Assembly: GCA_021731285.1 (NCBI GenBank)
Contig: JAKFXR010000051.1
Coordinates: 1 to 54,681 of the forward strand
DNA from: Polaromonas sp.
Lineage (GTDB): Bacteria; Pseudomonadota; Gammaproteobacteria; Burkholderiales; Burkholderiaceae_C
Reading direction: 5' to 3'
Length of the DNA: 54,681 nucleotides
Shown here: positions 17,548 to 26,033 of the stretch, piece by piece
Numbering within the stretch: position 1 is the first letter of the stretch
Layout: each line of letters starts with the position of its first letter
Notes under the pieces: model-generated
What the model was told of the DNA's origin: nothing
Databases searched by the model: none
What the model saw: the letters and a program-made list of their open reading frames with translations, nothing else
Made by a program: the position numbers and the translations under genes

Positions 17548-18729
17548 ATGATCAAGACCCTGACCCCAGCCCTCGGCTTTTTCGAGCGAAACGCCGAAAA
17601 ATTCATCTCAATCCGCCAGCAGATTCATCAGCACCCAGAGTTGGGTTTCCAGGAGTTTAAAACCAGCGAACTGGTCGCCAGCAAGTTGGCGCAGTGGGGC
17701 TATCAGGTGCGGCGCGGCCTCGGCGGCACCGGCGTTGTTGGGCAGCTCAAGCGCGGCCAGAGCAGCAAGCGCCTGGGCCTGCGGGCCGACATGGACGCCT
17801 TGCCGATCCAGGAGAAGACCGGCTTACTCTACGCAAGTGGCCGGCCGGGCATCATGCACGCTTGCGGTCACGACGGCCACACCGCTATGCTGCTGGCCGC
17901 CGCGCAATACTTGGCGCAGGAGGGCGATTTCAGCGGCACACTGAATTTGATCTTCCAGCCAGCCGAGGAAGGCGGGGGTGGTGCTGTTCGCATGATGGAG
18001 GATGGCCTGTTCGATTTGTATCCGTGCGACGCGATTTTCGCCATGCACAATGGCCCTGGCACGCCGCAAGGTCACTTGGTGTTCCGAGAAGGTTCAATGA
18101 TGGCCTCGTCCGACTACGTCACCATTACCGTGCATGGGGTCGGCGGCCATGGAGCCGAGCCGCACCGCGCTGCCGATCCCATTGTCGCGGCAGCCAGCAT
18201 CGTCATGGCCCTGCAGACCATTGTGTCGCGCAACGCGGCGCCGCTGGACATGGCCATCGTGACGGTGGGCGCCATGCATAGCGGTCAGGCAAACAACGTC
18301 ATTCCCGACACTGCCGTGCTGGAGTTGAGTGTGCGCGCGCTGACGCGCGAGATGCGTGAGTTGCTGGAACGGCGCATAAAGGCGCTGGTGGCGGCGCAAG
18401 CGGATAGCTTTGGTGTGCGAGCGCAGATCGACTACCGGCCTGGCTACGCAGTTCTGGTCAACACTCCAGCCGAAACTGAATTCGCACGACAGGTGGCGAC
18501 GGAGCTGGTGGGCGCCGAAAAAGTCGTCAAGCAGGGGCCACCCTTGACCGCCAGCGAAGACTTCTCTTTCATGCTTGAACAGGTGCCGGGCTGCTACCTC
18601 ATCATCGGAAACGGCGACGGCGAAGGCGGCTGCATGGTGCACAACCCTGGCTACGACTTCAACGACAGCAATCTGAAGATAGGCGCAGCCTACTGGAGTC
18701 GCTTGACGGAAACTTTTCTTGCAGAGTAG
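17548..18729 (+). CDS. M20 family amidohydrolase (hippurate hydrolase/HipO type)
   Basis: This is a 393-residue M20D peptidase. Metal-binding motifs are RADMDALP (79-86), HACGHDGH (104-111) and the catalytic glutamate pair in QPAEEGGGG (E140-E141); the C-terminal MVHNPGYDFND is also typical. Relatives (HipO, ILR1, N-acyl-L-amino-acid amidohydrolases) release an amino acid, often glycine, from an acyl or aroyl amide. The gene is 33 bp after M81 and ends the transporter operon. Its last 25 or so codons are closely matched by a fragment at 31600-31677 next to dadA. Hippurate or related glycine conjugates as substrates are plausible but not proven by sequence. Confidence 0.88.
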   Translation: MIKTLTPALGFFERNAEKFISIRQQIHQHPELGFQEFKTSELVASKLAQWGYQVRRGLGGTGVVGQLKRGQSSKRLGLRADMDALPIQEKTGLLYASGRPGIMHACGHDGHTAMLLAAAQYLAQEGDFSGTLNLIFQPAEEGGGGAVRMMEDGLFDLYPCDAIFAMHNGPGTPQGHLVFREGSMMASSDYVTITVHGVGGHGAEPHRAADPIVAAASIVMALQTIVSRNAAPLDMAIVTVGAMHSGQANNVIPDTAVLELSVRALTREMRELLERRIKALVAAQADSFGVRAQIDYRPGYAVLVNTPAETEFARQVATELVGAEKVVKQGPPLTASEDFSFMLEQVPGCYLIIGNGDGEGGCMVHNPGYDFNDSNLKIGAAYWSRLTETFLAE

Positions 18730-18799
18730 ATCAAGCAATGCCAGTGACTACCCATAACTAGTCAACGAGCGCAATGCGTATCCATTCGAAATTCTAGTA

Positions 18800-19042
18800 A
18801 TGCCCAATACCGATACCAATACCGATACCAATACCAATACCAATACCGATACCACTGAAGCACTTCGTGCGTCGGCCGAAGCACAACGCCTCGCGGACCT
18901 GCAGCGCTTGGAGACCTTGCGGATTCTTAAGGAAGCCATGTTGGCCTATCACAACGGAACGGGGCCCGCCCCAACCACTGAGCAGTTTGAATCCTGGCGG
19001 GAGCAGGTGGCGGAGTTGCATCGTCTGCGAGCTGCAGGCTAA
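18800..19042 (+). CDS. Small repeat-bearing ORF of unknown function
   Basis: This 80-residue frame starts with a low-complexity stretch of alternating Thr and Asp/Asn residues, encoded by the hexanucleotide array at 18805-18852, and continues as a predicted helix rich in Ala, Leu, Glu and Arg (about residues 20-50), ending LRRLRAAG-like (HRLRAAG). No ribosome-binding site is clear. The C-terminal 60 residues look like a real small coding region, with codon use like the neighbours. I do not recognise a family. Because the repeat unit is six bases, changes in copy number would lengthen or shorten the protein without a frameshift. Confidence 0.45.
   Translation: MPNTDTNTDTNTNTNTDTTEALRASAEAQRLADLQRLETLRILKEAMLAYHNGTGPAPTTEQFESWREQVAELHRLRAAG
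18805..18852 (+). repeat. Eight tandem copies of the hexamer C(A/G)ATAC
   Basis: The array consists of eight uninterrupted hexamers in the order A,G,A,G,A,A,A,G at the second position. It lies at the 5' end of the small ORF at 18800-19042. This is a short-unit microsatellite, not a CRISPR array. Confidence 0.85.
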
Positions 19043-19533
19043 GCTTCGCTGCACATTTGGCGCTCGTATGCGCCACCGCCTTGCCTTGGGACATGCGGCG
19101 ACGCGGTGGGTCGATGGCCTACAGACGATCCTGCCGACGGGCGATCTCAGCCACGGGATTGCCAAAAACGAACACTTTCCTTGACCTTGCTAGTCTGCCG
19201 TCTTGGCTCGGTCGAGCAAGGCGATATGCGGCGCCTTCAGTTGCTTCGGCCTTCAAGCCTGGTCGAGCGTCTATCCTCACACAACTGCATCAGGTGCTCT
19301 TTCGGCCCCTCCTGATTATAGGCAAACATATTGCATTGATCCAGTTCTTCCATTCCCTCAATATTGGGAAAAAAAAGATCAACTTCCGAAGAAACTCTTG
19401 GGGAAAACACTTATGCCCCAGCTCCAATCAGTATTTGACTGAGTTCATATGCCCTCCTAAACTATGACAATATATTGTCTTAATTGTCACCTGCCAGCGG
19501 CAGGGGCACCCGATTTGTTCAAGGAGTAAAGCA
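19043..19533. other. 491-bp intergenic stretch upstream of the bad operon
   Basis: No coding frame with recognisable content is seen. The first 300 bp show nothing I can name. The last 100 bp are A/T-rich and hold the predicted promoter and palindrome of the bad operon. Confidence 0.45.
19435..19479 (+). promoter_or_regulatory. Predicted bad-operon promoter with overlapping palindromic operator
   Basis: TTGACT (19435-19440) and TAAACT (19458-19463) are separated by exactly 17 bases and form a sigma-70-type promoter with a start near 19470. The perfect 14-bp palindrome GACAATATATTGTC lies at 19466-19479, over the predicted start, where a repressor would block transcription. The BadR-like MarR protein encoded at 30661-31179 is the obvious candidate. 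badH starts 55 bp downstream of the palindrome with AAGGAG before it. Confidence 0.6.
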
Positions 19534-20301
19534 ATGCGCAATTTGAGTGGCAAGACCGTCATCGTGACTGGCGGTGGCGGCGGCATCGGCGGGGCCACCA
19601 GCCGTCGCTTCGCAGCCGAAGGGGCCAAAGTGGCCGTGTTTGACGTGAATTTGGCGTCCGCTCAACAGGTCGCCGATGGCATCAGGGCCACCGGTGGCAC
19701 CGCTGACGCCTTCAAGTGCGACATCACACACCGCGAAGAAGTCGATGCTGCCGTGGTCGCATGCGAAGCGAAACTTGGCCCCATTGATGTGCTGGTGAAC
19801 AACGCCGGCTGGGACATCTTCAAACCTTTCACCAAAACAGTTCCGGCGGAGTGGGCCAAGCTGATCGACATCAATTTGACCGGCGCGCTGCACATGCACC
19901 ACGCCGTGCTGCCCGGCATGGTGGCGCGGGGCGGTGGCCGCATTGTCAATATCGCGTCCGACGCAGCGCGTGGCGGCTCTTCCGGTGAGGCTGTGTATGC
20001 CGCCTGCAAGGGCGGCTTGGTCGCTTTGTCCAAGACATTGGCGCGCGAACATGCGCGCCACAACATCACGGTCAACGTGGTCTGCCCGGGACCGACCGAC
20101 ACCGCCCTGCTGGCGAACTTTGCCGTTGGTGCGAGCAACCCTGAAAAACTGATGGAAGCCTTCAAGAAGGCCATTCCCCTGGGCCGGCTGGGTCAGCCGG
20201 ACGATCTGGCGGGTGCCATCGCCTTTCTCAGCAGTGACGACGCTTCCTTCATCACCGGCCAGGTTATCAGCGTCTCCGGCGGCCTGACCATGCACGGCTG
20301 A
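19534..20301 (+). CDS. badH: 2-hydroxycyclohexanecarboxyl-CoA dehydrogenase (SDR)
   Basis: This 255-residue short-chain dehydrogenase has the nucleotide-binding TGGGGGIGG at 12-20 and the catalytic tetrad N114, S142, Y155 and K159. It matches BadH of Rhodopseudomonas palustris in overall sequence, as I recall it, and by its position directly before badI. BadH oxidises 2-hydroxycyclohexanecarboxyl-CoA to the 2-keto compound with NAD+. A strong ribosome-binding site (AAGGAG) precedes the ATG. It is the first gene of an operon that covers every step from cyclohexanecarboxylate to pimeloyl-CoA. SDR family membership is certain; the exact substrate follows from context. Confidence 0.85.
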   Translation: MRNLSGKTVIVTGGGGGIGGATSRRFAAEGAKVAVFDVNLASAQQVADGIRATGGTADAFKCDITHREEVDAAVVACEAKLGPIDVLVNNAGWDIFKPFTKTVPAEWAKLIDINLTGALHMHHAVLPGMVARGGGRIVNIASDAARGGSSGEAVYAACKGGLVALSKTLAREHARHNITVNVVCPGPTDTALLANFAVGASNPEKLMEAFKKAIPLGRLGQPDDLAGAIAFLSSDDASFITGQVISVSGGLTMHG

Positions 20302-20337
20302 TCCAGCCCCCTAACTTTGACGAAATTGGAAACCATC

Positions 20338-21120
20338 ATGAATTTTGAAGACATTCTGTACGAAGTGCGCAAGGGCGTGGCCTGGATCACCATTAACCGC
20401 CCCGACAAGATGAACGCGTTTCGCGGCCAGACCTGCGACGAGATCATTCGTGCGCTGAACAAGGCCGGTTATGACAAGCAGGTCGGCGCGATCGTTCTGG
20501 CCGGTGCCGGCGACCGGGCGTTTTGCACCGGCGGCGACCAGTCCGCCCACAACGGCAACTACGACGGCCGCGGCACCATCGGCCTGCCGATGGAAGAGCT
20601 GCACACCGCCATCCGCGATGTGCCCAAACCAGTGATTGCCCGCGTGCAGGGTTTTGCGATTGGCGGCGGCAATGTACTGGCCACCATCTGTGACCTGACG
20701 ATTTGCTCCGACAAAGCGCAGTTCGGCCAGGTCGGGCCCAAGATGGGTTCGGTCGACCCCGGTTACGGCACGGCCTTCTTGGCCCGCGTGGTCGGTGAAA
20801 AAAAGGCTCGGGAAATCTGGTATCTGAACCGACGTTACAGCGGTGCCGAGGCCGTTGCCATGGGCCTGGCCAACTTCTGCGTGCCCCACGACCAGCTCGA
20901 TGCCGAAGTACAAAAAATCGGGGAAGAGCTGTGTGAGCGCAGCCCCACAGCGCTGGCCATTGCCAAACGCAGCTTCAATGCCGACACCGCCCACCAAGCA
21001 GGCATCGCAGGCTTGGGCATGTATGCGCTGAAGCTGTTCTACGACACCGAAGAGTCGCGCGAGGGCGTGGCGGCGCTCAGCGAAAAGCGTAAGCCCGAGT
21101 TTCGCAAGTACGTCAAATAG
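20338..21120 (+). CDS. badI: 2-ketocyclohexanecarboxyl-CoA hydrolase (ring-opening)
   Basis: This 260-residue crotonase-superfamily enzyme is very close to R. palustris BadI along its whole length, by recall. The residues proposed for catalysis in BadI, S138, D140 (both in GPKMGSVDPGYG) and Y235 (in LKLFYDTEES), are all present at the same numbers. BadI opens the alicyclic ring hydrolytically to give pimeloyl-CoA, in a reaction like a reverse Dieckmann condensation. The ATG at 20338 is chosen because the frame aligns with BadI from there; the extra seven codons upstream are not conserved. The gene is 36 bp after badH and 19 bp before the acyl-CoA dehydrogenase. Confidence 0.93.
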   Translation: MNFEDILYEVRKGVAWITINRPDKMNAFRGQTCDEIIRALNKAGYDKQVGAIVLAGAGDRAFCTGGDQSAHNGNYDGRGTIGLPMEELHTAIRDVPKPVIARVQGFAIGGGNVLATICDLTICSDKAQFGQVGPKMGSVDPGYGTAFLARVVGEKKAREIWYLNRRYSGAEAVAMGLANFCVPHDQLDAEVQKIGEELCERSPTALAIAKRSFNADTAHQAGIAGLGMYALKLFYDTEESREGVAALSEKRKPEFRKYVK

Positions 21121-21139
21121 GCCGGCCGGAGACCCCTGA

Positions 21140-22297
21140 ATGAATCCGAATCCCTACATTGGCGAGGACCTGCAGGCGCTGGCCGAGACGGTGCGCCGCT
21201 TTGCGCAGGAGCGCGTGGCCCCGGGTTTCCTGGCGCGCGACAAGTCGCGCGAATTTGACCGGGCGCTGCTGAGCGAAATGGGCGGGCTTGGCTTCATCGT
21301 GCCCGAACTGCCCGAGGCGTTTGGCGGTCTTGGCATGGGGTGTCTGGCCGCGGGCGTCATCCACGAGGAGATCGCCCGAGCCGACCTGAGTTTCTCCTAC
21401 CTGAACCTGCTGGCCTCGCTGAACAGCCAGATCCTGTCTAAATACGGCGAACCCGGGGTGGTGCAGCCCTGGCTGCAAAAACTGCTGCAGGGCGAGGCGA
21501 TTTGCGCCATTGCGCTGACCGAACCGCGCGGCGGCTCGGACGCTGCCAACCTGCGTCTGCGCATGGAGCGCATCGGCGACGAGTACGTGATCAACGGCGA
21601 AAAGACTTCCATTTCCGCCGCCGACCAGGCCGACATCACAGTGGTTTTTGGCCGCACCGGCACGCCAGAGTCCGGCGCCCACGGCGTCACGGCGGTGCTG
21701 GTGCCCATGGACACACCCGGCGTCACCACCAGCCGTTTTGACTGTCACGGCCAGCGCGCCATTGGTCGCGGCTCGATCTTTTTTGAAAATGTGCGCATTC
21801 CTGTCAGCCATCGCCTGGGCGATGAAAACAAGGGCTTCGTGCAGGTGATGCACGGCTTTGATTTCTCCCGCTCGCTGATCGGCCTGCAGTGCCTTGCCGT
21901 GGCTCGCGTGGCGCTGGATGAAACCTGGCAATACATCACCGAGCGCCAGGCTTTTGGCCAGCCGCTGTCAGCCTTCCAGGGGGTCACGCACCCGCTGGCC
22001 CAGTACGACACCGAGGTCGAAGGCGCGCGCCTGCTGTGCCTGCAAGGCCTGTGGCTCAAGGACAAAGGTTTGCCGCACACCGCCGAGGCCGGCATGGCCA
22101 AGTGGTGGGGCCCCAAGCTCGCCTACGACGTGATTCACCAGTGCCTGTTGTGCTTTGGGCATGGCGGCTACGACCGTGGCCCGATGGAGCAGCGTCTGCG
22201 CGACGTGCTCGGCTTCCAGATTGGTGACGGCACGGCGCAGATCATGAAAACCATCATTGCCCGCGTGCGTGCTGGCAGGAAGTTTGTGCCCGCGTAA
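21140..22297 (+). CDS. aliB: Cyclohexanecarboxyl-CoA dehydrogenase-like acyl-CoA dehydrogenase
   Basis: This is a 385-residue acyl-CoA dehydrogenase with the usual N-terminal, middle (CAIALTEPRGGSDAANL) and C-terminal domains. At the place where most family members have the catalytic glutamate of YEGT, this protein has D363 in IGDGTAQIM. An aspartate base is reported for cyclohexanecarboxyl-CoA and cyclohex-1-ene-carboxyl-CoA dehydrogenases, so the change supports a cyclic substrate rather than arguing for loss of activity. It would introduce the first ring double bond using FAD and pass electrons to ETF. The position between badI and aliA agrees with AliB. The second dehydrogenase of the operon has a normal glutamate. 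Confidence 0.75.
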   Translation: MNPNPYIGEDLQALAETVRRFAQERVAPGFLARDKSREFDRALLSEMGGLGFIVPELPEAFGGLGMGCLAAGVIHEEIARADLSFSYLNLLASLNSQILSKYGEPGVVQPWLQKLLQGEAICAIALTEPRGGSDAANLRLRMERIGDEYVINGEKTSISAADQADITVVFGRTGTPESGAHGVTAVLVPMDTPGVTTSRFDCHGQRAIGRGSIFFENVRIPVSHRLGDENKGFVQVMHGFDFSRSLIGLQCLAVARVALDETWQYITERQAFGQPLSAFQGVTHPLAQYDTEVEGARLLCLQGLWLKDKGLPHTAEAGMAKWWGPKLAYDVIHQCLLCFGHGGYDRGPMEQRLRDVLGFQIGDGTAQIMKTIIARVRAGRKFVPA

Positions 22298-22362
22298 CCC
22301 GTGTATCGCTTAGGCGGACAGACCCAGACACCAAAAAACGATAGCCACACAGGAGACAAACC

Positions 22363-24003
22363 ATGGAATTCGACGCCGTACTGCTGCCCGCGCGCCGCGC
22401 GCGCATGATCGCTGAAGGGCTCTGGCATGACCGCACCATCAACGATGAGCTCGACGCCTGCGTCGCAAGTTGTCCCGGCAAGGTCGCGTTGACGGCGGTG
22501 CAGGTCGAGACGGGGTCCGTCACCCGCTTCACCTATAGCGAGCTGGCCCGCATGGCTAACCGCATTGCCGTGGGCCTGACGCGTCTGGGCGTCGGCAAAA
22601 ACGACATCGTCGCCTGTCAGCTGCCTAACTGGTGGCAGTTCACGCTGACCTACCTGGCCTGCTCGCGCATCGGCGCGGTGATGAACCCGCTGATGCACAT
22701 CTTCCGCGAGCGCGAGTTGTCGTTCATGCTCAAGCATGGCGAGGCCAAGGTGATGATTGCGCCCAAAAGCTTTCGCGGTTTTGACTTCGAAGCCATGGTC
22801 ACCGGCCTGCAGCCCAGCCTGCCCGACCTGAAGCACCTGGTCATCGTCGATGGCGCGGGCGCCAACAGCTTTGACGCCTTGCTCAGCGGTCCCGAGTGGG
22901 AAAAGCAGGCCGACGCGCAGGACATCCTCACGCGCCACCGGCCCGGTCCCGACGATGTGACGCAACTGATCTACACCTCGGGCACCACCGGCGAACCCAA
23001 GGGCGTGATGCATTCGGCCAACACCGTGATGGCCAACATCGTGCCTTACGCCCAGCGCCTGGGCCTCGGTGCCGACGACACGGTCTTGATGGCCTCGCCG
23101 ATGGCGCACCAGACCGGCTTCATGTATGGCCTGGTGATGCCCATCATGCTGCGCGCCGGTGTGGTGCTGCAGGATGTGTGGGAGCCGAACAAGGCCATTG
23201 CGCTGATTCGCGAACATGGCGTGACCTTCACCATGGCATCAACGCCGTTCCTGACCGACCTGGCCAAGACGGTGACAGAAAGCGGCACCCGTGTGCCGAG
23301 CTTGCGCATCTTCCTGTGCGCGGGTGCGCCGATTCCCGGCCCCCTGGTCGAGCAGGCTCGGGCGGCGCTGGGCGCCAAGATTGTCTCGGCCTGGGGCATG
23401 ACGGAAAACGGCGCAGTCACGCTGACGCAGCTCGATGATGAAGACGAGCGCTCGTTCTCGACCGACGGCTGCCCGCTGCCGGGTGTCGAGGTCAAGGTCA
23501 TCGAGGTCGATGGCAGCACGCTGCCCGCCGGCAGCATAGGCAAACTGATGCTCCGCTCCTGCTCCAACTTTGGTGGCTACCTGCGCCGCCCGCATCTGAA
23601 CGGGACCAACGCCGACGACTGGTTTGACACCGGCGATCTGGCGCGCATTGATGAGCGCGGCTACATCCGCATCACCGGCCGCAGCAAGGACGTGATCATC
23701 CGTGGCGGCGAGAACATTCCGGTCGTCGAAATTGAATCGCTGCTGTACCGCCACCCAGCCGTGGCCATGGCGGCCATCGTGGCCTACCCTGACGAGCGCC
23801 TGGGCGAGCGCGCCTGTGCCGTCGTGTCTCTCAAGCCAGGCCAGACCCTGAGCATGGAGGACATGGTGACGCACTTCAAGTCGCTCAAGGTGGCCGTGCA
23901 GTACATCCCCGAGCGCCTGGAGATCGTCGCCACCATGCCCGCCACGCCGTCGGGAAAGATTCAGAAATTCAAGCTGCGCGACCTCGTGCGTGCGAAGGAC
24001 TGA
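22363..24003 (+). CDS. aliA: Cyclohexanecarboxylate-CoA ligase
   Basis: This 546-residue AMP-forming acyl-CoA synthetase has the P-loop IYTSGTTGEPKGVMHS near 205-220, the SAWGMTENG motif, and the C-terminal catalytic lysine K532 in TPSGKIQKFKL. Sequence and context point to AliA, which activates cyclohexanecarboxylate to its CoA thioester with ATP. GGAGAC precedes the ATG at 22363. It lies 65 bp after aliB and 31 bp before badK, in the same operon. The ligase may accept other alicyclic or medium-chain acids; specificity cannot be read from the sequence alone. Confidence 0.82.
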   Translation: MEFDAVLLPARRARMIAEGLWHDRTINDELDACVASCPGKVALTAVQVETGSVTRFTYSELARMANRIAVGLTRLGVGKNDIVACQLPNWWQFTLTYLACSRIGAVMNPLMHIFRERELSFMLKHGEAKVMIAPKSFRGFDFEAMVTGLQPSLPDLKHLVIVDGAGANSFDALLSGPEWEKQADAQDILTRHRPGPDDVTQLIYTSGTTGEPKGVMHSANTVMANIVPYAQRLGLGADDTVLMASPMAHQTGFMYGLVMPIMLRAGVVLQDVWEPNKAIALIREHGVTFTMASTPFLTDLAKTVTESGTRVPSLRIFLCAGAPIPGPLVEQARAALGAKIVSAWGMTENGAVTLTQLDDEDERSFSTDGCPLPGVEVKVIEVDGSTLPAGSIGKLMLRSCSNFGGYLRRPHLNGTNADDWFDTGDLARIDERGYIRITGRSKDVIIRGGENIPVVEIESLLYRHPAVAMAAIVAYPDERLGERACAVVSLKPGQTLSMEDMVTHFKSLKVAVQYIPERLEIVATMPATPSGKIQKFKLRDLVRAKD

Positions 24004-24034
24004 GCTCCTCCCCGCCATGTCTGAGAGAAACACC

Positions 24035-24811
24035 ATGACAGAGCCCCTGGTTCAAGTCGACCGGCACGGACGCGTGGGCATGATCACGCTCAACCGGCCC
24101 AAACAGCTCAACGCGCTGAACGATGCGCTGATGGATCAGCTGGGTGCAGCGCTGCTGGCCCTCGATGGCGATCCGGAGGTGGGCGCCATTGTCATCACCG
24201 GCAGCACCAAAGCCTTTGCGGCGGGTGCCGACATTGACGCCATGGTCGACTGGTCTTACATGGATGTGTACCAGGGCGGGTTCATCACCCGCAACTGGGA
24301 AACCATCCGCCAGGTCCGCAAGCCCGTGCTGGCGGCCGTGGCCGGTTATGCCATGGGCGGCGGCTGTGAGCTGGCACTGGCCTGCGACATCATTGTGGCG
24401 GCCGAATCGGCCAAATTCGCCCTGCCTGAAATCAAGCTGGCCATGCTGCCGGGGGCCGGTGGCACCCAGCGCCTGCCGCGTGCCATTGGCAAGGCCAAGG
24501 CCATGGACATGTGTCTCTCGGCCCGCATGCTGGACGCCTCCGAGGCCGACCGGTACGGCCTGGTCTCCCGCGTGGTGCCTGACGCCGAGTTGCTGGCTTG
24601 CACGCTGGCGCTGGCCACGCAAATCGCCAGCTATTCGCAGCCCGCATTGGCCGCCATCAAGGAGTCGGTCAACCGTGCCTGGGAAAGTTCATTGTCCGAA
24701 GGCATTTTGTTTGAACGCCGCGAGCTGCACGCGCGTTTTGCCAGTGAAGACGCCCACGAAGGCATGAAGTCCTTCCTGGCCAAACGTGCCCCGGTTTTCA
24801 AACACCGCTGA
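24035..24811 (+). CDS. badK: Cyclohex-1-enecarboxyl-CoA hydratase
   Basis: This is a 258-residue crotonase whose stretches ITLNRPKQLNALNDALMD, WSYMDVYQGGFITRNWE and KAMDMCLSARMLDASEADRYG agree closely with R. palustris BadK from memory. Both active-site glutamates of true enoyl-CoA hydratases are in place (GCELALACD and LPEIKLAMLPGAGG). BadK adds water to cyclohex-1-enecarboxyl-CoA to give the substrate of BadH. The ATG at 24035 is preferred because GAGAGA lies seven bases before it; an ATG at 24017 is in frame and also possible. Confidence 0.85.
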   Translation: MTEPLVQVDRHGRVGMITLNRPKQLNALNDALMDQLGAALLALDGDPEVGAIVITGSTKAFAAGADIDAMVDWSYMDVYQGGFITRNWETIRQVRKPVLAAVAGYAMGGGCELALACDIIVAAESAKFALPEIKLAMLPGAGGTQRLPRAIGKAKAMDMCLSARMLDASEADRYGLVSRVVPDAELLACTLALATQIASYSQPALAAIKESVNRAWESSLSEGILFERRELHARFASEDAHEGMKSFLAKRAPVFKHR

Positions 24812-24835
24812 TTTTTACTTTCTCTCAAAAAAACC

Positions 24836-25996
24836 ATGGCCCTCGACGCTGAATCTTTCGACCTCTTGCTCCCTGCCATCCAGCGCTTTGTCCTTGAGCG
24901 TCTGGTGCCCGCTGAAGACCATCTCGAAGAGCACGATGAGGTGCCCGCCGACATCGTCGAAGACATGAAAGCCATGGGCTTGTTCGGCCTGTCGATTCCG
25001 GAGGAGTTCGGCGGCATTGGCCTGTTGATGAGCCAGGAGTGCCAGGTCGCTTTTGAGCTCGGCAAGACTGCGCTGGCCTTTCGCTCAGTGTTTGGCACCA
25101 ATGTGGGCATAGGCTCGCAAGGCATTCTGATGGACGGCACGCCAGCGCAAAAGCGGGACATCCTGCCGCGCGTGGCCAGTGGCGAGCTGATCATGTCGTT
25201 CGCGCTCACCGAGCCCGACGCGGGATCGGACGCGGCATCGATCAAGACCCGTGCCGAACTTGATGGTGACCACTACGTGCTCAACGGCACCAAGCGTTTC
25301 ATCACCAATGCGCCGCGCGCCGGGGCTTTCACCCTGATGGCACGCACCGGCGGACCCGGTGCCGGTGGCGTGTCGTCCTTCATTCTTCCCGCCGATCTGC
25401 CGGGCATCACGCTGGGCAAGCCCGACAAGAAAATGGGCCAGCGCGGCACCAAGACCTGCGACGTGATTCTTGACAATGTGCGCGTCCCGGCCGCCAACAT
25501 CATCGGCGGCGTGCCGGGCCAGGGCTTCAAGACCGCCATGAAGGTGCTGGACCGCGGCCGCCTGCACATATCCGCCGTGGCCTGTGGTATGGCCCAGCGC
25601 ATCCTTGAGGAGTCGGTGGCTTATGCGCGTGAACGCAAGCAGTTCGGCAAGGCCATCGGCGAATTTCAGTTGATCCAGGCCATGCTGGCCGACAGCCAGG
25701 CCGAGTTGCTGGCCGGCTGGTCGCTGGTGCAGAAAGTTGCCAAACGCTTTGACGCCAAACCCGCGCACCTGTCTGACCCGGATGTGTCCATGCGCGTGTC
25801 CTGCAGCAAGCTGTTCTGCACCGAGATGGTGGGCCGCGTCGCTGACCGGGGTGTGCAGGTTCACGGCGGCGCAGGCTACATCAACGAGTACAAGGTAGAG
25901 CGTTTTTATCGCGACGTGCGTCTGCTGCGCCTGTACGAAGGCACTACCCAGATTCAGCAAATCATCATTGGCCGCGAACTGTTGCGCGAACACTGA
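24836..25996 (+). CDS. Second acyl-CoA dehydrogenase of the bad/ali operon
   Basis: This 386-residue acyl-CoA dehydrogenase has the FALTEPDAGSDAASIKT flavin-binding stretch, the HGGAGYINEYKVERFYRD motif and the normal catalytic glutamate (E368 in LYEGTTQIQ). It differs clearly from the aspartate-type enzyme at 21140. It could catalyse another alpha,beta-desaturation of the pathway, for example of cyclohexanecarboxyl-CoA itself or of the ring-opened pimeloyl-CoA. Pimeloyl-CoA dehydrogenases known from R. palustris are two-subunit enzymes, which makes the last option less sure. The gene is 24 bp after badK and 37 bp before the transporter genes. Confidence 0.7.
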   Translation: MALDAESFDLLLPAIQRFVLERLVPAEDHLEEHDEVPADIVEDMKAMGLFGLSIPEEFGGIGLLMSQECQVAFELGKTALAFRSVFGTNVGIGSQGILMDGTPAQKRDILPRVASGELIMSFALTEPDAGSDAASIKTRAELDGDHYVLNGTKRFITNAPRAGAFTLMARTGGPGAGGVSSFILPADLPGITLGKPDKKMGQRGTKTCDVILDNVRVPAANIIGGVPGQGFKTAMKVLDRGRLHISAVACGMAQRILEESVAYARERKQFGKAIGEFQLIQAMLADSQAELLAGWSLVQKVAKRFDAKPAHLSDPDVSMRVSCSKLFCTEMVGRVADRGVQVHGGAGYINEYKVERFYRDVRLLRLYEGTTQIQQIIIGRELLREH

Positions 25997-26033
25997 GCAC
26001 TTCCAAAAATAAAACTCATCGGGAGACAACTGC

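Noticed and set aside
18805..18852. Hexamer array considered as CRISPR or iteron
   Set aside because: Units are only six bases with no spacers, and no replication gene is near; a coding microsatellite is the simpler reading.
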